Position numbers and translations under genes: made by a program | Source: Notospermus geniculatus | Lineage: Eukaryota > Nemertea > Pilidiophora > Heteronemertea > Lineidae | NCBI GenBank assembly: GCA_002633025.1 | Contig: NMRB01000233.1 | Coordinates: forward strand, 29,466 to 93,465 | DNA: 64,000 nucleotides | Reading direction: 5' to 3' | Shown here: piece after piece, positions 22,306 through 33,351 of the stretch | How positions within the stretch are numbered: position 1 is the first letter of the stretch | How the letters are laid out: every line of letters begins with the position of its first letter | Notes under the pieces: generated by a model | Told to the model about the DNA's origin: nothing | The model's database searches: none | Seen by the model: only the letters and a program-made list of their open reading frames with translations

Positions 22306-22682
22306 TTAAAGATAATGTATCACGGATATTTTCACGGGCCACGAAAATCATTTTGTTTACATTTTGTTTGTTTATGTCCAGTCTTTCTCTGTCTTATGAG
22401 TAATTTGTTGGTGGCATGCCCCTCTAGAAATTGTTTTGATACTGAAAATATTCAATTTGGTGGGTTGGCATGTCCCAAAAGTCCAATGTTATGCGAGGGG
22501 TCACAAAAGGAGATACATGTACAAGTAAAAAATATGAAATTGAAATCGGGTTTCTATAGGTCCTACCAGATTCGAACACGGACCCTCGCATGAGGCATCC
22601 CAAAAGTCAAAAATAACATAATGTAAACATCCATGTTTACAAACATTAAATGTAAACAATGAAGTCGCGATACATTATCGAT
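22306..22682 (+). repeat. Dispersed repeat, copy without the 1.15-kb insertion
   Basis: Matches 49737-49747 joined to 50900-51155 (ATGTATCACGG, GGGCCACGAAAATCATT, TTGGCATGTCCCAAAAGTCC). This copy carries its own 113-bp insertion at 22486-22598. A 134-codon open frame across it is not shared intact by the other copy, so it is not called a gene. Confidence 0.85.
22486..22598. mobile_element. 113-bp insertion with imperfect TIRs and ~10-bp target duplication
   Basis: Absent from the paralogous repeat at 51080. Ends pair as ATGCGAGGGGTC and GGACCCTCGCAT. CCCAAAAGTC flanks it on both sides (22474-22483, 22599-22608). A TTCGAA.C motif inside resembles a tRNA T loop, but no cloverleaf forms. Confidence 0.75.
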
Positions 22683-22734
22683 GCAAACTCGGTTTGGCCA
22701 GCTCAGTTAATGTAGTAGCCCCTGAGATACCTGG

Positions 22735-23165
22735 CGACTGGGAGGATCTACCTGCATGGAACTGTGGAGGCGACTGATCAGTCGCCAGAAACGGTCGATG
22801 TACGCACCCTTGCGACTCGCTGGAACTGGGATTTTGCCAGTCGCCGCCAGTTGCACATGTTCAACTTTCTAGCGACTAGTTGCACCCAGTTTCGTTCAAT
22901 TGCTGCGATGTACGCGGGCTTGCGACTGATCAGTCCGGTTTTCTGAACAAAACCGAGTCTCATCGAGTCCCAACGCCCTGGATGTTACCCGAGTTGCTGC
23001 TAGTCGCAAGTGCGAAGTACGCGGTCAGGACATGACGCCGACTGATTGTGTCCTCCTAGTTTTACCGAGTTGCTCAATTTGCGATGTGCGCGCAGCGCGT
23101 GCACCACCAGGGACTGATCAGATCAGTTGCTTCCAGTCGGAAGTGCGATGTATGCCTGGGTTTCG
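22735..23165 (+). repeat. Degenerate repeats of a GCGATGTACGC motif
   Basis: The motif recurs at about 22796, 22906, 23013, 23082 and 23146 with spacings of 110, 107, 69 and 64, accompanied by GCGACTGATCAGTC and AGTTGC segments. It resembles the arms of the element at 53325-54040. Confidence 0.5.
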
Positions 23166-23707
23166 GTGGGGAACATCCCTAATTTGTAACCCGTTGACAC
23201 TAAAACTGCGTGGTTTCAGTGTCCACAGCAAAGTTGGTAATCCTGCAGTAGTCGATTGATTTCCCTAGTGGTAAAACCAATTCACTAAATCCTATCTTGA
23301 CTTTCGTTTGAAATATTTCATGACAAAAATGCATAGTTAGTTCAACGACACGGCTTTTCTCCTCGAATCTTTAGGAGATCGATGAGTGTTGTTGATGACG
23401 GTTGTCGTCCAAATATTTGTCAAAGTGTTCAAACTTCTGCACTTTTATTTGCAAAAAGGACACTTGTACTTTACAAATCGATGACAATAGTCCTTTGAGG
23501 CGGCTACATCGGAAGGAGGATCTGAATGCATGTGATGTAATTAGAACACTGATGCTCGGCCCAAAGGCTGCTTGTATATCAAACAAGATGAACGGATGTC
23601 TTGCAGCCAGTCGACGATGTCTCGTTCAGCGATGCCGATGTTCTAATTCAGTAAGCGGCGGATTAAGACGAGTAATCTCAATCATCCTCCGGTGATATAT
23701 GGCCTAC
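23166..23707. other. No gene seen
   Basis: Overlapping opposite-strand frames at 23371-23695 show no recognisable domain. Confidence 0.5.
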
Positions 23708-24139
23708 ACTTCATTCACATCCGATTGGCGCGAGGTTTTCAGCCGATATCTCCGCAACGGCTGCATCAAATTTGACATACCTTGCATAAATTGACTTGTC
23801 TTTCTTGTCGGTATCTTTCTGCTACCTTCATTTTTCGCGTAAGGCCGACATAACGGATCCTTTTCTCAAAACCCATTTCATTTCGCCATGGTGTTCAGTG
23901 CAGTTTACACGTGCGCGATGCATTGCGTCATTTAAAAATGGCCGCCCTTTCGACCGTAAACGCAAACTGTGATTTGTGAAAGAACTTTTTTCTGTCACGT
24001 TTTTCGGGAAAATGACAGTGATGATGGCTGTAGCGCCAAAAAAGACAAATCGATTGATGTATGGTATATCAAATTTGAGCCAGCCGTTGCGGAGCTATCG
24101 TTGATAAACCTACCTCGCGCCACTCGAAAGTGGAATGGA
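23708..24139. mobile_element. MITE, CCACATCC.AGTGGCGCGAGG family, copy 2
   Basis: Opposite internal orientation to copy 1 and the same as 48741-49168. TIRs with GGCGCGAGGTTTTCAGCC and TCCGCAACGG; the centre includes GTGACAGAAAAA-type and GGCCGCC segments. Confidence 0.88.
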
Positions 24140-24808
24140 GAGTAGTTCGGGTACGAAAAAACACACGTTACATAGTTCTACTTGTAATTTGTCAACCGCC
24201 TCATATACTTGTCAGCTTGCTGCCTTAAACGGGGCGATTTATGAATGTTACTTACTCCACTGAAGGACGTATAACATAGTTTGTCCTTCGTCGGTCTTCC
24301 TGTTGTGTATGCATAACTGAACTATTGTGGTATATAAAGAGAAATGACCGAATAGTTGAAGGCAAAGTCAGTGGGCGTTCTGACCGCGTCATCGTTCGAT
24401 GCGATGATGCGGATGTTCGGTCGACAGGTTGATTAGCTATGCATGGCCCTGACAATCATCATTGCTTTCGCATAACAGGAAATTGTATCTCTGTGGTAGG
24501 CCTATTCCGTTTGTTCTTGAGTGGCGAGAGGAAGGAAGGCGAGGTGTCATGGACTCCGCCGTTATCGACGCCGGAATCGTTTACCTTTCATTGTTGGTAC
24601 GACTGGCGTTGAACGTGAGAAAAGTACATGTAGTTAAACATGGACAGAAGTAGACATCCTATAGTCCTTTCCAACAAAGATGGTGGCCTACTAGTTTTCC
24701 CACATGACGTCGTGGCCATTCATTTTCCGAGCATTATATCACTACCAAGCGCATTCTCACAGACAATTTTTCCCTAAACTTTTGTGCCATTGCCCTCTTG
24801 ACCAGCTT
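24140..24808. other. No gene seen
   Basis: No supported feature. Confidence 0.5.
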
Positions 24809-25037
24809 TAAGCCTAGGTCACAAATCCACCGGGCCCCGTACGATTTTCCCCACCCAGCGGCTTGCAGTGGATTTTAGATACTGAAACTCGGATCTAAGA
24901 TGAATTACAGTATGCCGAAATCGCCTCAATGGATAAGTGGAAATTAGACTGGATCAAACTGGGCACCGTAGAAATTGGCCAAAATGTCTGTTTTTACTCG
25001 CCGTACAGGCCCCGGAGTGGATATGTGACCCAGGCTT
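24809..25037. mobile_element. MITE, AGCCTAGGTCACAAATCC family, copy 1
   Basis: TIRs AAGCCTAGGTCACA.ATCCACCGGGCCCCG. Two head-to-tail relatives are at 53401-53624 and 53625-53856. Open frames across it are shared only because of the repeat. Confidence 0.88.
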
Positions 25038-25493
25038 TAGGCTAAAGGCGGTGACAGACTGGCACGTAAGCAACTTCTTGACCTTAAAAATTTTCATTTC
25101 CACTAAGGTGCAATCGCTCATTTATTCTAAACAACCTCCAGTGCTAATTGCTGCATATCAGATTTCACATTAATTTGCATCTTAATACGATTACACCATT
25201 ACCGCCATTAGAATCAGGTTACATGAGAAAAATTGTAATCTGTTTTCGTACAAGTCTATCAAATCATTAAATGATGCAATATTAAAATCTAAAATTGGCC
25301 TTAAGAAGTTATCACAAATCGGATTTCATTGTTGATTACGTTTCCGTGTTTATTTTTCCTTTCGTCTCCGAGAACCAGATAATGCTGTTAGCATCATAAT
25401 GATTATAGTTTGCTATGGCTGAAACAACCTTGCCCTCAGTTCTGTTGTTGTGAACAAATACCGCTTTTGAATCATGGAGCCGAGGATTGCACA
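25038..25493. other. No gene seen
   Basis: No supported feature. Confidence 0.5.
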
Positions 25494-25540
25494 TTTTGGT
25501 TCCCGAAGCCACCGCTAGGGCTAGAAGGCTTCGGCTCTGG
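25494..25540. mobile_element. Left-end fragment of the TTTTGGTTCCC family
   Basis: TTTTGGTTCCCGAAGCCACC through GGCTTCGGCTC matches the left end of 43454-43886, then breaks off. Confidence 0.8.
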
Positions 25541-25543
25541 CAA

Positions 25544-25612
25544 TCTCGAACCCAGAGTTCAATGCCACATTAAACTCTGGAAAGGGCTAGACCGGTACTA
25601 CTTTTGCACAAT
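25544..25612. repeat. Small hairpin repeat shared with 28731-28803
   Basis: CCCAGAGTT..AACTCTGG form a hairpin, followed by AGACCGGTACTACTTTTGCA. The same unit is at 28731-28803. Confidence 0.75.
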
Positions 25613-25706
25613 CATCTCCTGAAATACATTACGTCATGGGAGGGATCGAAGTCCAATTTCGTATTTCGTACTTCGTGTTTTGTCAGATTTGCGAAACCTC
25701 ACTCAT
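25612..25706. mobile_element. Right-end fragment of the TAGGGAGGTTTCGCAAA family
   Basis: Matches the last 95 bases of 8226-8630 (ATCTCCTGAAATACATT through GCGAAACCTCACT). The left part is missing at the junction with the preceding hairpin repeat. Confidence 0.85.
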
Positions 25707-25782
25707 ACATGTAGGCTCACGAATTTCCTGACAGTGGAACAAGGTTCTGCTTGTCTTGTCACGTACGTAACAGGTGATATTA

Positions 25783-25930
25783 TAGGGCGGTTTCGAAATC
25801 AAACGATAAACGTTAACGTTAACGACAACTTTATTTTTTTTAACGAAAATGCAATGCAAAATCTGTTTATGTGTAGTATGAAAAATAACGTTGTCGTAAA
25901 GTTTTCGTTTGATTTCGAAACCTCCCCAAT
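25783..25930. mobile_element. MITE, AATCAAACGATAAACG family, copy 1
   Basis: TIRs TAGGGCGGTTTCGAAATC with AAACGATAAACG inside. The centre has ACGACAACTTTATTTTT and its complement. Relatives are at 31895-32216, 32031-32188, 62585-62710 and 62713-62864. Confidence 0.88.
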
Positions 25931-27077
25931 ATGATATTTATTGCTCATTCTTTACAAACTAGGCCTTCCCATATCGATGCCCGACATTCTGGCAGCTTTT
26001 TTTCACTAAAGTTACCTTTTTGTGCTTCATAGTCAAAGTCATTCGAAGTTGATCTCGATATCGCCGGAAGGGTCTTTTATTTCCGTCAGCAATAAATAGT
26101 TGCAGTCTGCAACAAACAACCAATGTCACTTCTTGTTAGTGACAATCGGGTGGCCTTGTTTATGCCCCGACCCTTTCGAACACTCCTACAATCTAATTTG
26201 CTGTTTTTTATTGGCTGTTCCTACTAGACACACCAGTTTCTGATAGTTCGTTCAGCAGAATCACTATCAACTGACTGACTTGATTAAGTTTGTATCAGTT
26301 ACGCGACTTCAAAGGAAGACGGGCAACATGCAAGTAAATGCAATTTGTTTTTAAGATAATACACACCATTAGAAATAAACCCAAATTAAGTTATGGGGTT
26401 TTAATGCATCTCCTCGTTTTATAAACCATCTTAGCTTAATACGCCAATTTGAGAGCCATCAGATGAACTAAATGTGGAAACGTGCTTAGAGGGTGGAGGT
26501 ATCGGTAGAGGGGGAAAATGACAAATCAACGACAACCACCAAAATCAACATTCAGTTCGACCAAAAATAGATAAGATAGGGGTTCGACGTAATGTTTGGA
26601 AAGAACTATCTTTTGACAATGAAAAAAGGAATAATGGTGAAAGAATACTTCTTTGGTAAGTTCAGAAAGATCCATGATGTTGAATTACTTAAGATTTTTG
26701 CAGCATTACGCCAGAATGTCGCTCTGTGGGGAAATTGATTGAAGCAAGCGTTTCATCTTTTTCGTTATAGTGGAAAATGAAATCAAAGGCAAAAATATAA
26801 ATTTATATGGGTGAAAAACAGAGTTCTTCCGACTCAGCAGTCATAGTAACAACTCATTTGACAAATTTCGTGTGTTTTTTCATTCCATAGAAGCTTATCA
26901 ATCATGTGCAAGGCGGATGGCGGAAACCGTGAAAAGTCATTAGTATGGCAAAAAATCTTTAGCAACGTATGAAAAACGGGCTTCTTTCTTGCTACTCTTT
27001 CCCGCGCTGGGTGTGGGAGAGGAAAACTCAGTAACTATCAGGCACATGAACCACTACCACTACCGCCATGCTCGTTA
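25931..27077. other. No gene seen
   Basis: AT-rich 1.1 kb with no repeat partner in the window and no convincing coding sequence. Confidence 0.5.
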
Positions 27078-27392
27078 GTATGGGCGGTTATTTCCGCAGA
27101 ATTAGACGTGAGTGTGAGTGTAGTGTGCGTGAAGCAGAAGTAAATGTAGACGTAGGGGCTATTTGGTGTGTGTAGGAAGCAAACATTAGAATTGTGAAAA
27201 TAGTATTAATGGCCATGAAAAAATCATATGTCAGCGTGAAAAATATCATATGCGTTAATCAGACGTTGGGCGGCGCTGCAGCCGATTGCAGCGCCACCCA
27301 ACGTCTTATTACCGCATAAGAAATTTTTAACGTTGACATATTTTTTTTAATGATTTTTTTCCATCACGTCTGTTTCTGCGGAAATAACGTAT
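27078..27392. mobile_element. Foldback element, GTATGGGCGGTTATTTCCGC family, unit 1
   Basis: Ends GTATGGGCGGTTATTTCCGC and TGCGGAAATAACGTAT. The centre is a GC-rich hairpin, GACGTTGGGCGGCGCTGCAG, paired with its complement (about 27263-27307). Flanking arms pair through CATATG- and TTAATCAGACG-like segments. Confidence 0.85.
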
Positions 27393-27752
27393 GGACGGTT
27401 ATTTCCGCAGAATTAGACCTGCATGTCGTGAGAGTGAAGCAGACGTAGACGTGTGTAGCATGTGCTTGAAGCAAAAGTAGACGTGTTTGGTGTGTTAGAA
27501 AATAATCATATGTCAACGTGAAAAGTTTCTTATGCGCTAATAAAACGTTGGTTGGCGCTGCAATCGGCTGCAGCGCCACCCAACGTCTGATTAACGCATA
27601 TGATATTTTTCGCGTTGACATATGATTTTTTCATGGCCGTTAATATTATTTTCATACTTCTGGTGTTTGCTTCACGCTCACTACACTCACGTCTATGTCT
27701 GCTTTACTCTCACGACAAGCACCTCTAATTCTGCGAAAATAACCTCCCATAC
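27389..27752. mobile_element. Foldback element, same family, unit 2
   Basis: Directly adjoins unit 1, sharing the CGTATGGACGG junction, and has the same plan with a second GTTGG.TGGCGCTGCA hairpin near 27546-27588. The right end is AATAACCTCCCATAC. Confidence 0.85.
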
Positions 27753-28320
27753 ATTAGGCCTTGTATACAGATAAGATACATGAGCTGCAATGAGATATTA
27801 CATGTACTTCATTGGCCAAAGATGGCATGAGTGTGTTCATCGTTCCAAATCATTGTCCGGAGTCCTTTTAAGAACCCTGATCTCAAGTCATATTAACATC
27901 GTTAGGACAGGAACTACACCGATAATTGATACACCAAGACAAAGTAACTCTTGCTGATGTCAACCTTACTAATAAAGTCTTCATCCGGTACGAGATATAG
28001 GTAGTAGGGATGCAAGAAGGAGTCTTTCGATCATATTGCAACCTTCGACGTATCGGAAAGCGATCTCTTTCAGCAATTTTCGCCGAGCTATATTGATACA
28101 CAGGTTGTGAAATAGATCCATTGTGACCTGTTGACGGTCGAGGTGTGTCATCGCCCTCTGGTTATTGACCGACGTGGTACTCGGAAGAGATCGGAGATCG
28201 GTGAATGGCCTCTTTAGGCTACACCACAATCACCTATTGACGCGAAGGATTGGACAGGTAATATATTGTAATGCGCTATTATAAAGATTTGCCAAGGCAG
28301 TGTGGTTGGAGTTTGGCATT
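27753..28320. other. No gene seen; possible minus-strand coding remnant
   Basis: Two overlapping minus-strand frames at 27883-28229 (72 and 82 codons) include a basic helix-like ARRKLLKEIAFRYVEGC stretch, but no family is recognised and no splice signals support it. Confidence 0.35.
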
Positions 28321-28600
28321 TCTTGCTTTGCCAGTGGTTGGTGTCTGCGTTTTCCAGCTTTGCCAGTGCATGTTGGAGTCTGCGTTTTCCAGCTTTGCCA
28401 GTGGTTGGTGTCCGAATTTTCCAGCTTTGCCAGTGGTTGGATTCTGCGCCTTTCGAGCTTTGCCAATGGTTGGATTCTGCGCCTTTCGAGCTTTGCCAAT
28501 AGTTAGAGCCTGCGTTTTCCAGCTTTGCCAATGGCTGGAGCCTGCATTTTCTAGCTCTGCCCCGGTTGGAGCCTGCTTTGCTAGCGTTGTCAGTCGTTTG
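28321..28600 (+). repeat. Tandem repeat, ~32-33 bp unit, about 9 copies
   Basis: GCTTTGCCAGTGGTTGG-type units start at about 28325, 28357, 28392, 28424, 28457, 28490, 28522, 28554 and 28584. Periods are 30-35 bases, so the apparent repetitive open frames on both strands are artefacts. Confidence 0.9.
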
Positions 28601-28730
28601 GAACCGCAGTGGTGTGGTCGGTTCGAACACGAGATGTCTACAGTTCACAATCCGTCCAAGGGGTTAACCAACGTGTAAACGTGCGGCAGGAGAAGGGGGA
28701 ATAGGTCGGCTATGGTCAAATCGACAGCCA

Positions 28731-28803
28731 ATCTCGTACCCAGAGTTCAACATTGCCACATTAAACTCTGGAAATGCCTAGACCGGTACTACTTTTGCAC
28801 AGT
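28731..28803. repeat. Small hairpin repeat shared with 25544-25612
   Basis: Same ACCCAGAGTT..AACTCTGG hairpin and AGACCGGTACTACTTTTGCA tail. Confidence 0.75.
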
Positions 28804-29829
28804 GCAAATGCATTGCTCAAGGCGGTTGAGATTCTGACCGTTGCACAGGCAATTGCGTAGGGATTCGAAAGAGTTCGTATACTTTCTTCCGCAATAAAAC
28901 ATTGAATATCCGACGGAATGTTAAAATAATAGTATTTTTACAAGAACTGAAACAAATTCATGAATTCTAATTTTTGGTACGATCACTTTATCAAAATACA
29001 ATGTAGTTTGAAAAATCGATGAGCACAAGAATCTTGTGCTGGGTTTAGCCGTTTTCAGAGGTCTTAGCCGAGGAACAATGGCGGCGACCTCTTCAGATTG
29101 CTCGACAGCGTCCACCAAAGGATACTCCTGGTAGGATTGATGGCCATGTTTTTAGCTTTTTCCTGGCGGATGGCTGTAGGTTTTTTGCTGGTGATTGCCG
29201 CTGTTGGTGTATTTTCTTCCGCCCGTCGCTAAGCCAATGTTTACGAACTTCCCAAAAGCATGAATTGTGGCAGAATTGTCTCCTGGTGTATTTAAGTTAC
29301 GGGAGAAGAGTCACATGACCACATAAACTCCTTATTTACGAGAAGTTTGGGGTTGGGGTGGTTTACAATGTGTCCTGTTGTAACTGAAAAGTCTTGATAA
29401 ATGATGAAAGCGGTCGTGAAAAATTATCTTAATTAGACTAAAGGGGATAATAAAGACGCGATATCTTGTTATTTTTAATAAAGAAGATATCTCTTTTCTG
29501 ACACAAGAGTCACCTTTTAATGCTTTCTGAACGTGAGCTAATTACAAAGTAAGCCTGCTGACAATGATAGGCTTTTTTAGGAGAAATTGGAAGCAGGGGA
29601 AAAACTGTATCAAAGAGACTGAACAATGTGCTAGTCCAAGCAGATCAGAGTTATTAGCCTGCTGGTGAACAACGCTTCCTAAAAGCTTTCACCATAAATA
29701 GATAAGGGAGGACTCTCTCTTCTCTATTTTTTGCTTTCACTAAGAACGCTTTTACAAATGGCGCAACAAAATCTTCCGAATCGTGATGTATGGCCAATTC
29801 CTACGATCTGCACCCAAAGAAATTTCCGG
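28804..29829. other. No gene seen
   Basis: No supported feature in about 1 kb. Confidence 0.5.
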
Positions 29830-29995
29830 CCTGTAGTCCAGTAAATAGAAGTTTGACCCCAAACAAATTGCAATAGTTTGTTTTATGACTGAAACTTGTT
29901 CTATGGGTGTCAAGGAACATCCCACCCAAAATCCCCCAAAATCTGACGACGGGAAATTACGTAATCAGCATAAATCCAATATGGCCACCAAAATA
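29830..29995 (+). repeat. Dispersed repeat shared with 52341-52490
   Basis: TAGTCCAGTAAAT, ACAAATTGCAA and CAAAATCCCCCAAAATC occur in the same order and spacing in both places. Confidence 0.6.
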
Positions 29996-30447
29996 CTTTT
30001 TGGGGTGGTGTATCTCCATAACAGTTGCTTTTAGGGCCTATAAATGTATTACAAATGTATAAAAATGTGGTACCAAAGAATGGATTTGGCCCATCAAAAG
30101 CAGTGAAGGACGTAGATATGACGTAGTTATGAAGTCATAGTGATATTTTGACATGAATGATGAACTTATGTCTTTGAGGGCCGCCAAAAATGGGATACAT
30201 CGACAACATTTTAAATTACACGGGAAACCTCCTCTGTGATGACGTCATGACGTCGTTAAATCGTAAACGTAGACGTAAACCATAAGCTTGCCAAACTTTC
30301 CTACTTACTTGTAACTTCCTCTTGGTTGATGTCAATTGAATATTCCTGCTTGTGCCTTCTCGGCATTCCCAGCAAGCACTGGCATATTCAAGTTCATGTT
30401 TTCTGCAGCTACATCGGTTTTTGTCACAGAATCACCTTCACGAGTGA

Positions 30448-30854
30448 NNNNNNNNNNNNNNNNNNNNNNNNNNNNNNNNNNNNNNNNNNNNNNNNNNNNN
30501 NNNNNNNNNNNNNNNNNNNNNNNNNNNNNNNNNNNNNNNNNNNNNNNNNNNNNNNNNNNNNNNNNNNNNNNNNNNNNNNNNNNNNNNNNNNNNNNNNNNN
30601 NNNNNNNNNNNNNNNNNNNNNNNNNNNNNNNNNNNNNNNNNNNNNNNNNNNNNNNNNNNNNNNNNNNNNNNNNNNNNNNNNNNNNNNNNNNNNNNNNNNN
30701 NNNNNNNNNNNNNNNNNNNNNNNNNNNNNNNNNNNNNNNNNNNNNNNNNNNNNNNNNNNNNNNNNNNNNNNNNNNNNNNNNNNNNNNNNNNNNNNNNNNN
30801 NNNNNNNNNNNNNNNNNNNNNNNNNNNNNNNNNNNNNNNNNNNNNNNNNNNNNN
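30448..30854. other. Assembly gap (407 N)
   Basis: Run of unknown bases. Open frames reported across it are meaningless. Confidence 0.99.
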
Positions 30855-30884
30855 CTGGGTTATCTTCAATGGGTGATTTCAAAG

Positions 30885-31014
30885 TTGGTGTTCCCTCTGT
30901 GAAATATTCCCTATGTGAAATATTCCCTCTTTGAAATATTCCCTTTTTGAGATTATCCCTCTTTGAAATATTCCCTCTGTGAAATATTCCCTCTTTGAGA
31001 TTATCCCTCTCGGA
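30885..31014 (+). repeat. 16-bp tandem repeat beside the gap
   Basis: About eight units of GAAATATTCCCTCTTT or GAGATTATCCCTCTTT begin 30 bases after the N gap. The array may continue into the gap and may have caused it. Confidence 0.9.
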
Positions 31015-31020
31015 GATTTT

Positions 31021-31052
31021 GGCGGAAAATACCGCCCATAGTATGGGCGGTA
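31021..31052. repeat. Collapsed palindrome of the GTATGGGCGG foldback family
   Basis: ATACCGCCCATA and TATGGGCGGTAT sit almost back to back (31029-31052). This is the terminal motif of the foldbacks at 27078-27752 without the interior. Confidence 0.65.
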
Positions 31053-31894
31053 TGACACCAACCATGGAGGTGATAAAAAAGTTAAAGTTTGGGTTTATAG
31101 TCTGATATCAACAACGGTAGAGGTGTCATCCGACTTCACACTTTAACCCCAGTCTATCCTGAAACCTTTCAGTAGAACTCAGATGAACTGCTCATTCAGC
31201 ACTACAATCCGAGCATTTCCGACCAGTGCCCACACCTGGGTGGAGATAGGCCGGTGAGGTGTTGAACAAAAGATAAGTGTCACACTTACAGACTTAAGAA
31301 TATGGGCCCACGGGCACTTTTTCTGCGTTCATGCCAGTCGGATGAAAACGCGTGGGACATTTTCTAAATCAAAACGCTGTCAGCTTATGACCAGATTTGA
31401 CTATCTTCGAAAAAAACGCAAAGGAAATTAAAGCGTGCGATCTTTTTTCCACAATGGATTACTTTTTCTATTCTAATTTTCAGTGATAAGGCATAACGCG
31501 CCGCGTGAGTTTCTGGTGTGACTATCACTCATGACTGGTCATGCGGTCTAATTGCGTCTCAGACAACTATATGATTAATGACTCTGCGTGGATCACGATT
31601 TTTTTCTCCACATTCTCAGCTGATTTACAATCTAATGAGCAACAGGCGCCTGGTTTATCCGTTTCGGCAGCTGGGTATTGTACATTACAGATGAAGGATT
31701 CATACTTATCGTCATTATTGTTATTATAGGACTGGAGTCGGTCTTTGACGTAGTGCAACAGGGGCGAACGTCGAAAAGAGGTAAACCGCTCACAGCGCCA
31801 CCGAGTGTCGATCGTTTCGTTTGCGGCCATTATAGTGACGTCACGAAGTACTTAAGCAGACCTTAAATTCCGGTTTTGCGGGATGCGCAGTCGA
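31053..31894. other. No gene seen
   Basis: An 87-codon minus-strand frame at 31567-31830 begins in a good context but has no recognisable domain. It is left uncalled. Confidence 0.45.
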
Positions 31895-32216
31895 TAGGGA
31901 GTTCAAAATCAAACGATAAACGTTAACTTCACGACAACGTTATTTTTTGTACCGAAAATGCAATATATAATCTGGTGAATTCGCAGTAGGCCTAAATGTA
32001 TGAAAAAATAAGTTGTCGTAAAGTTAACAATAGGGAGGTTTAGAAATCAAACGATAAACGTAAAATTTACGACAACGTTATTTTTCATACTACACATTAA
32101 CCAGAGTTTACATGTAAATGCATTTTCGGTACAAAAATACAGTTGTCGTTAACGTTTACGTTTATCGGTTGATTTCTAAACGTCCCTATTGATCGTTAGA
32201 TTTCTTAAACTCCCTA
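31895..32216. mobile_element. AATCAAACGATAAACG-family MITE split by a second copy
   Basis: TAGGGAGTTCAAAATCAAACG starts at 31895 and runs to about 32030. Its expected right end, TTAGATTTCTTAAACTCCCTA, appears at 32196-32216 after the copy at 32031-32188. Confidence 0.7.
32031..32188. mobile_element. AATCAAACGATAAACG-family MITE, nested copy
   Basis: TAGGGAGGTTTAGAAATC to GATTTCTAAACGTCCCTA, 158 bp, inside its own relative. Confidence 0.8.
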
Positions 32217-32221
32217 TATAT

Positions 32222-32345
32222 TAGAGAGTTTTCCCAAAATCCCGGAAACGCCAACGCGAACGCCAAACCCATTGTTCGATGCCACGAAGAGAGCACCGAA
32301 CAACATTCGCGTTGGCACGTTTCGTGGGCTTAGCGAAAACTCTAT
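32222..32345. mobile_element. TAGGGAGTTTTCGC-family MITE, copy 2
   Basis: 124 bp; the left arm has diverged (GAGAGTTTTCCCAAAATCCC). The centre is CGAACGCCAAACCCATTG. Confidence 0.8.
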
Positions 32346-32402
32346 ACAATCATGAAGTTTTCAATGTACATTGCATATTACCTCGGAACAAAAATGATGC
32401 CT

Positions 32403-32537
32403 AAGGCTTCCTGTACATAGAAGTATACGGTATACGAAAACACCGATTAACAAAGGCTTCTCGAGGATTCACGACCGTGAAGCCATTGTTCGCCGGTGTT
32501 TTCGTATACCGTATACTTCAATGTAAAGGAAGCCTTA
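32403..32537. mobile_element. TATACGG-family MITE, copy 4
   Basis: AAGGCTTCC..ACATAGAAGTATACGG pairs with CCGTATACTTCAATGT..GGAAGCCTT. The centre has CCATTGTTCGCCGG. Confidence 0.85.
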
Positions 32538-32646
32538 TGCGAGGGTTCGTGAGTTCGAATTCGGTACTAGGAAGCTATGTCTTCGGAGAATGGTAAAATG
32601 GATACAGGTAGAGTCCAAAAGCTAGGATTAGGGTAGAAACCCGTTA

Positions 32647-32770
32647 CTAGGGAGTTTTCGCAAAGCCCCCGAAACGCCGACGCGAACGTCTATCCTATTG
32701 TTCGCTGCTCTCTTCGTGGCATCGAAGAATGGGATTGGCGTTCGCGTTGGCGTTTTGCGAAAACTCCCTA
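32647..32770. mobile_element. TAGGGAGTTTTCGC-family MITE, copy 3
   Basis: TAGGGAGTTTTCGCAAAGC to GCGAAAACTCCCTA, 124 bp. Confidence 0.88.
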
Positions 32771-33351
32771 CTATTTCATGAACAAAACGTTTTGAGGTAT
32801 TTTTAAACGTGCCATTAATAAACGTCGAATCTCTATAAGATAAATCAGACTGCTCTAACATCAGCAAACACCTGCGCATTAATATTATGACCCTCACCAA
32901 AGATGGTGTCCCGGCTGATTTATACGTGACGGGTATGCATTAATGGTTGTGTGTAATGAAGCGGAAACAAATGCAAAGGCACGATAGTCACAGTATTTCA
33001 GAGATATTGCGTCAGACGACGAAGTGACGGTGAGTAGGTTTCACTCATGCGTGGGTTGTAAGGTAAACATGTGATTTATAAGTCATAGCAAAAATTCATT
33101 AGGTGAGTGCAAGCTAATGAATTTATGGTTATAGCAATAGAAATCAGTTTTCGTTGTCGTTATCATGAAATAGAAATGAGTTGGGAACGCACAAAACGTT
33201 CCTTTAAAAATGCAAAACTAGAATTGCTAAAAGAGTTGTTTGTCTAAGCAATCTAGAAAGGTGTCGGTGACGGAACTCCTACTGTCTCCTGCTAGCAGTG
33301 TATAGGATGAGAATCACTGTAAATTCAGTCTGATCAATTATTTACATTTTT
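32771..33351. other. No gene seen
   Basis: No supported feature. Confidence 0.5.

Noticed and set aside
22189-22593. 134-codon plus-strand frame
   Set aside because: Most of it is the dispersed repeat also at 50900-51155, where the frame is not intact, plus a 113-bp insertion.
22550-22600. tRNA-like GTTCGAATC motif
   Set aside because: Neither T stem nor acceptor stem pairs properly, so no tRNA gene is called.
28214-28648. Long repetitive frames on both strands with A-K-L-E or F-A-S-G-W repeats
   Set aside because: They are produced by a 32-33-bp tandem array whose period is not a stable multiple of three.
30326-31065. Frames of more than 180 codons around 30.4-31.0 kb
   Set aside because: They consist mainly of unknown residues from the N gap.
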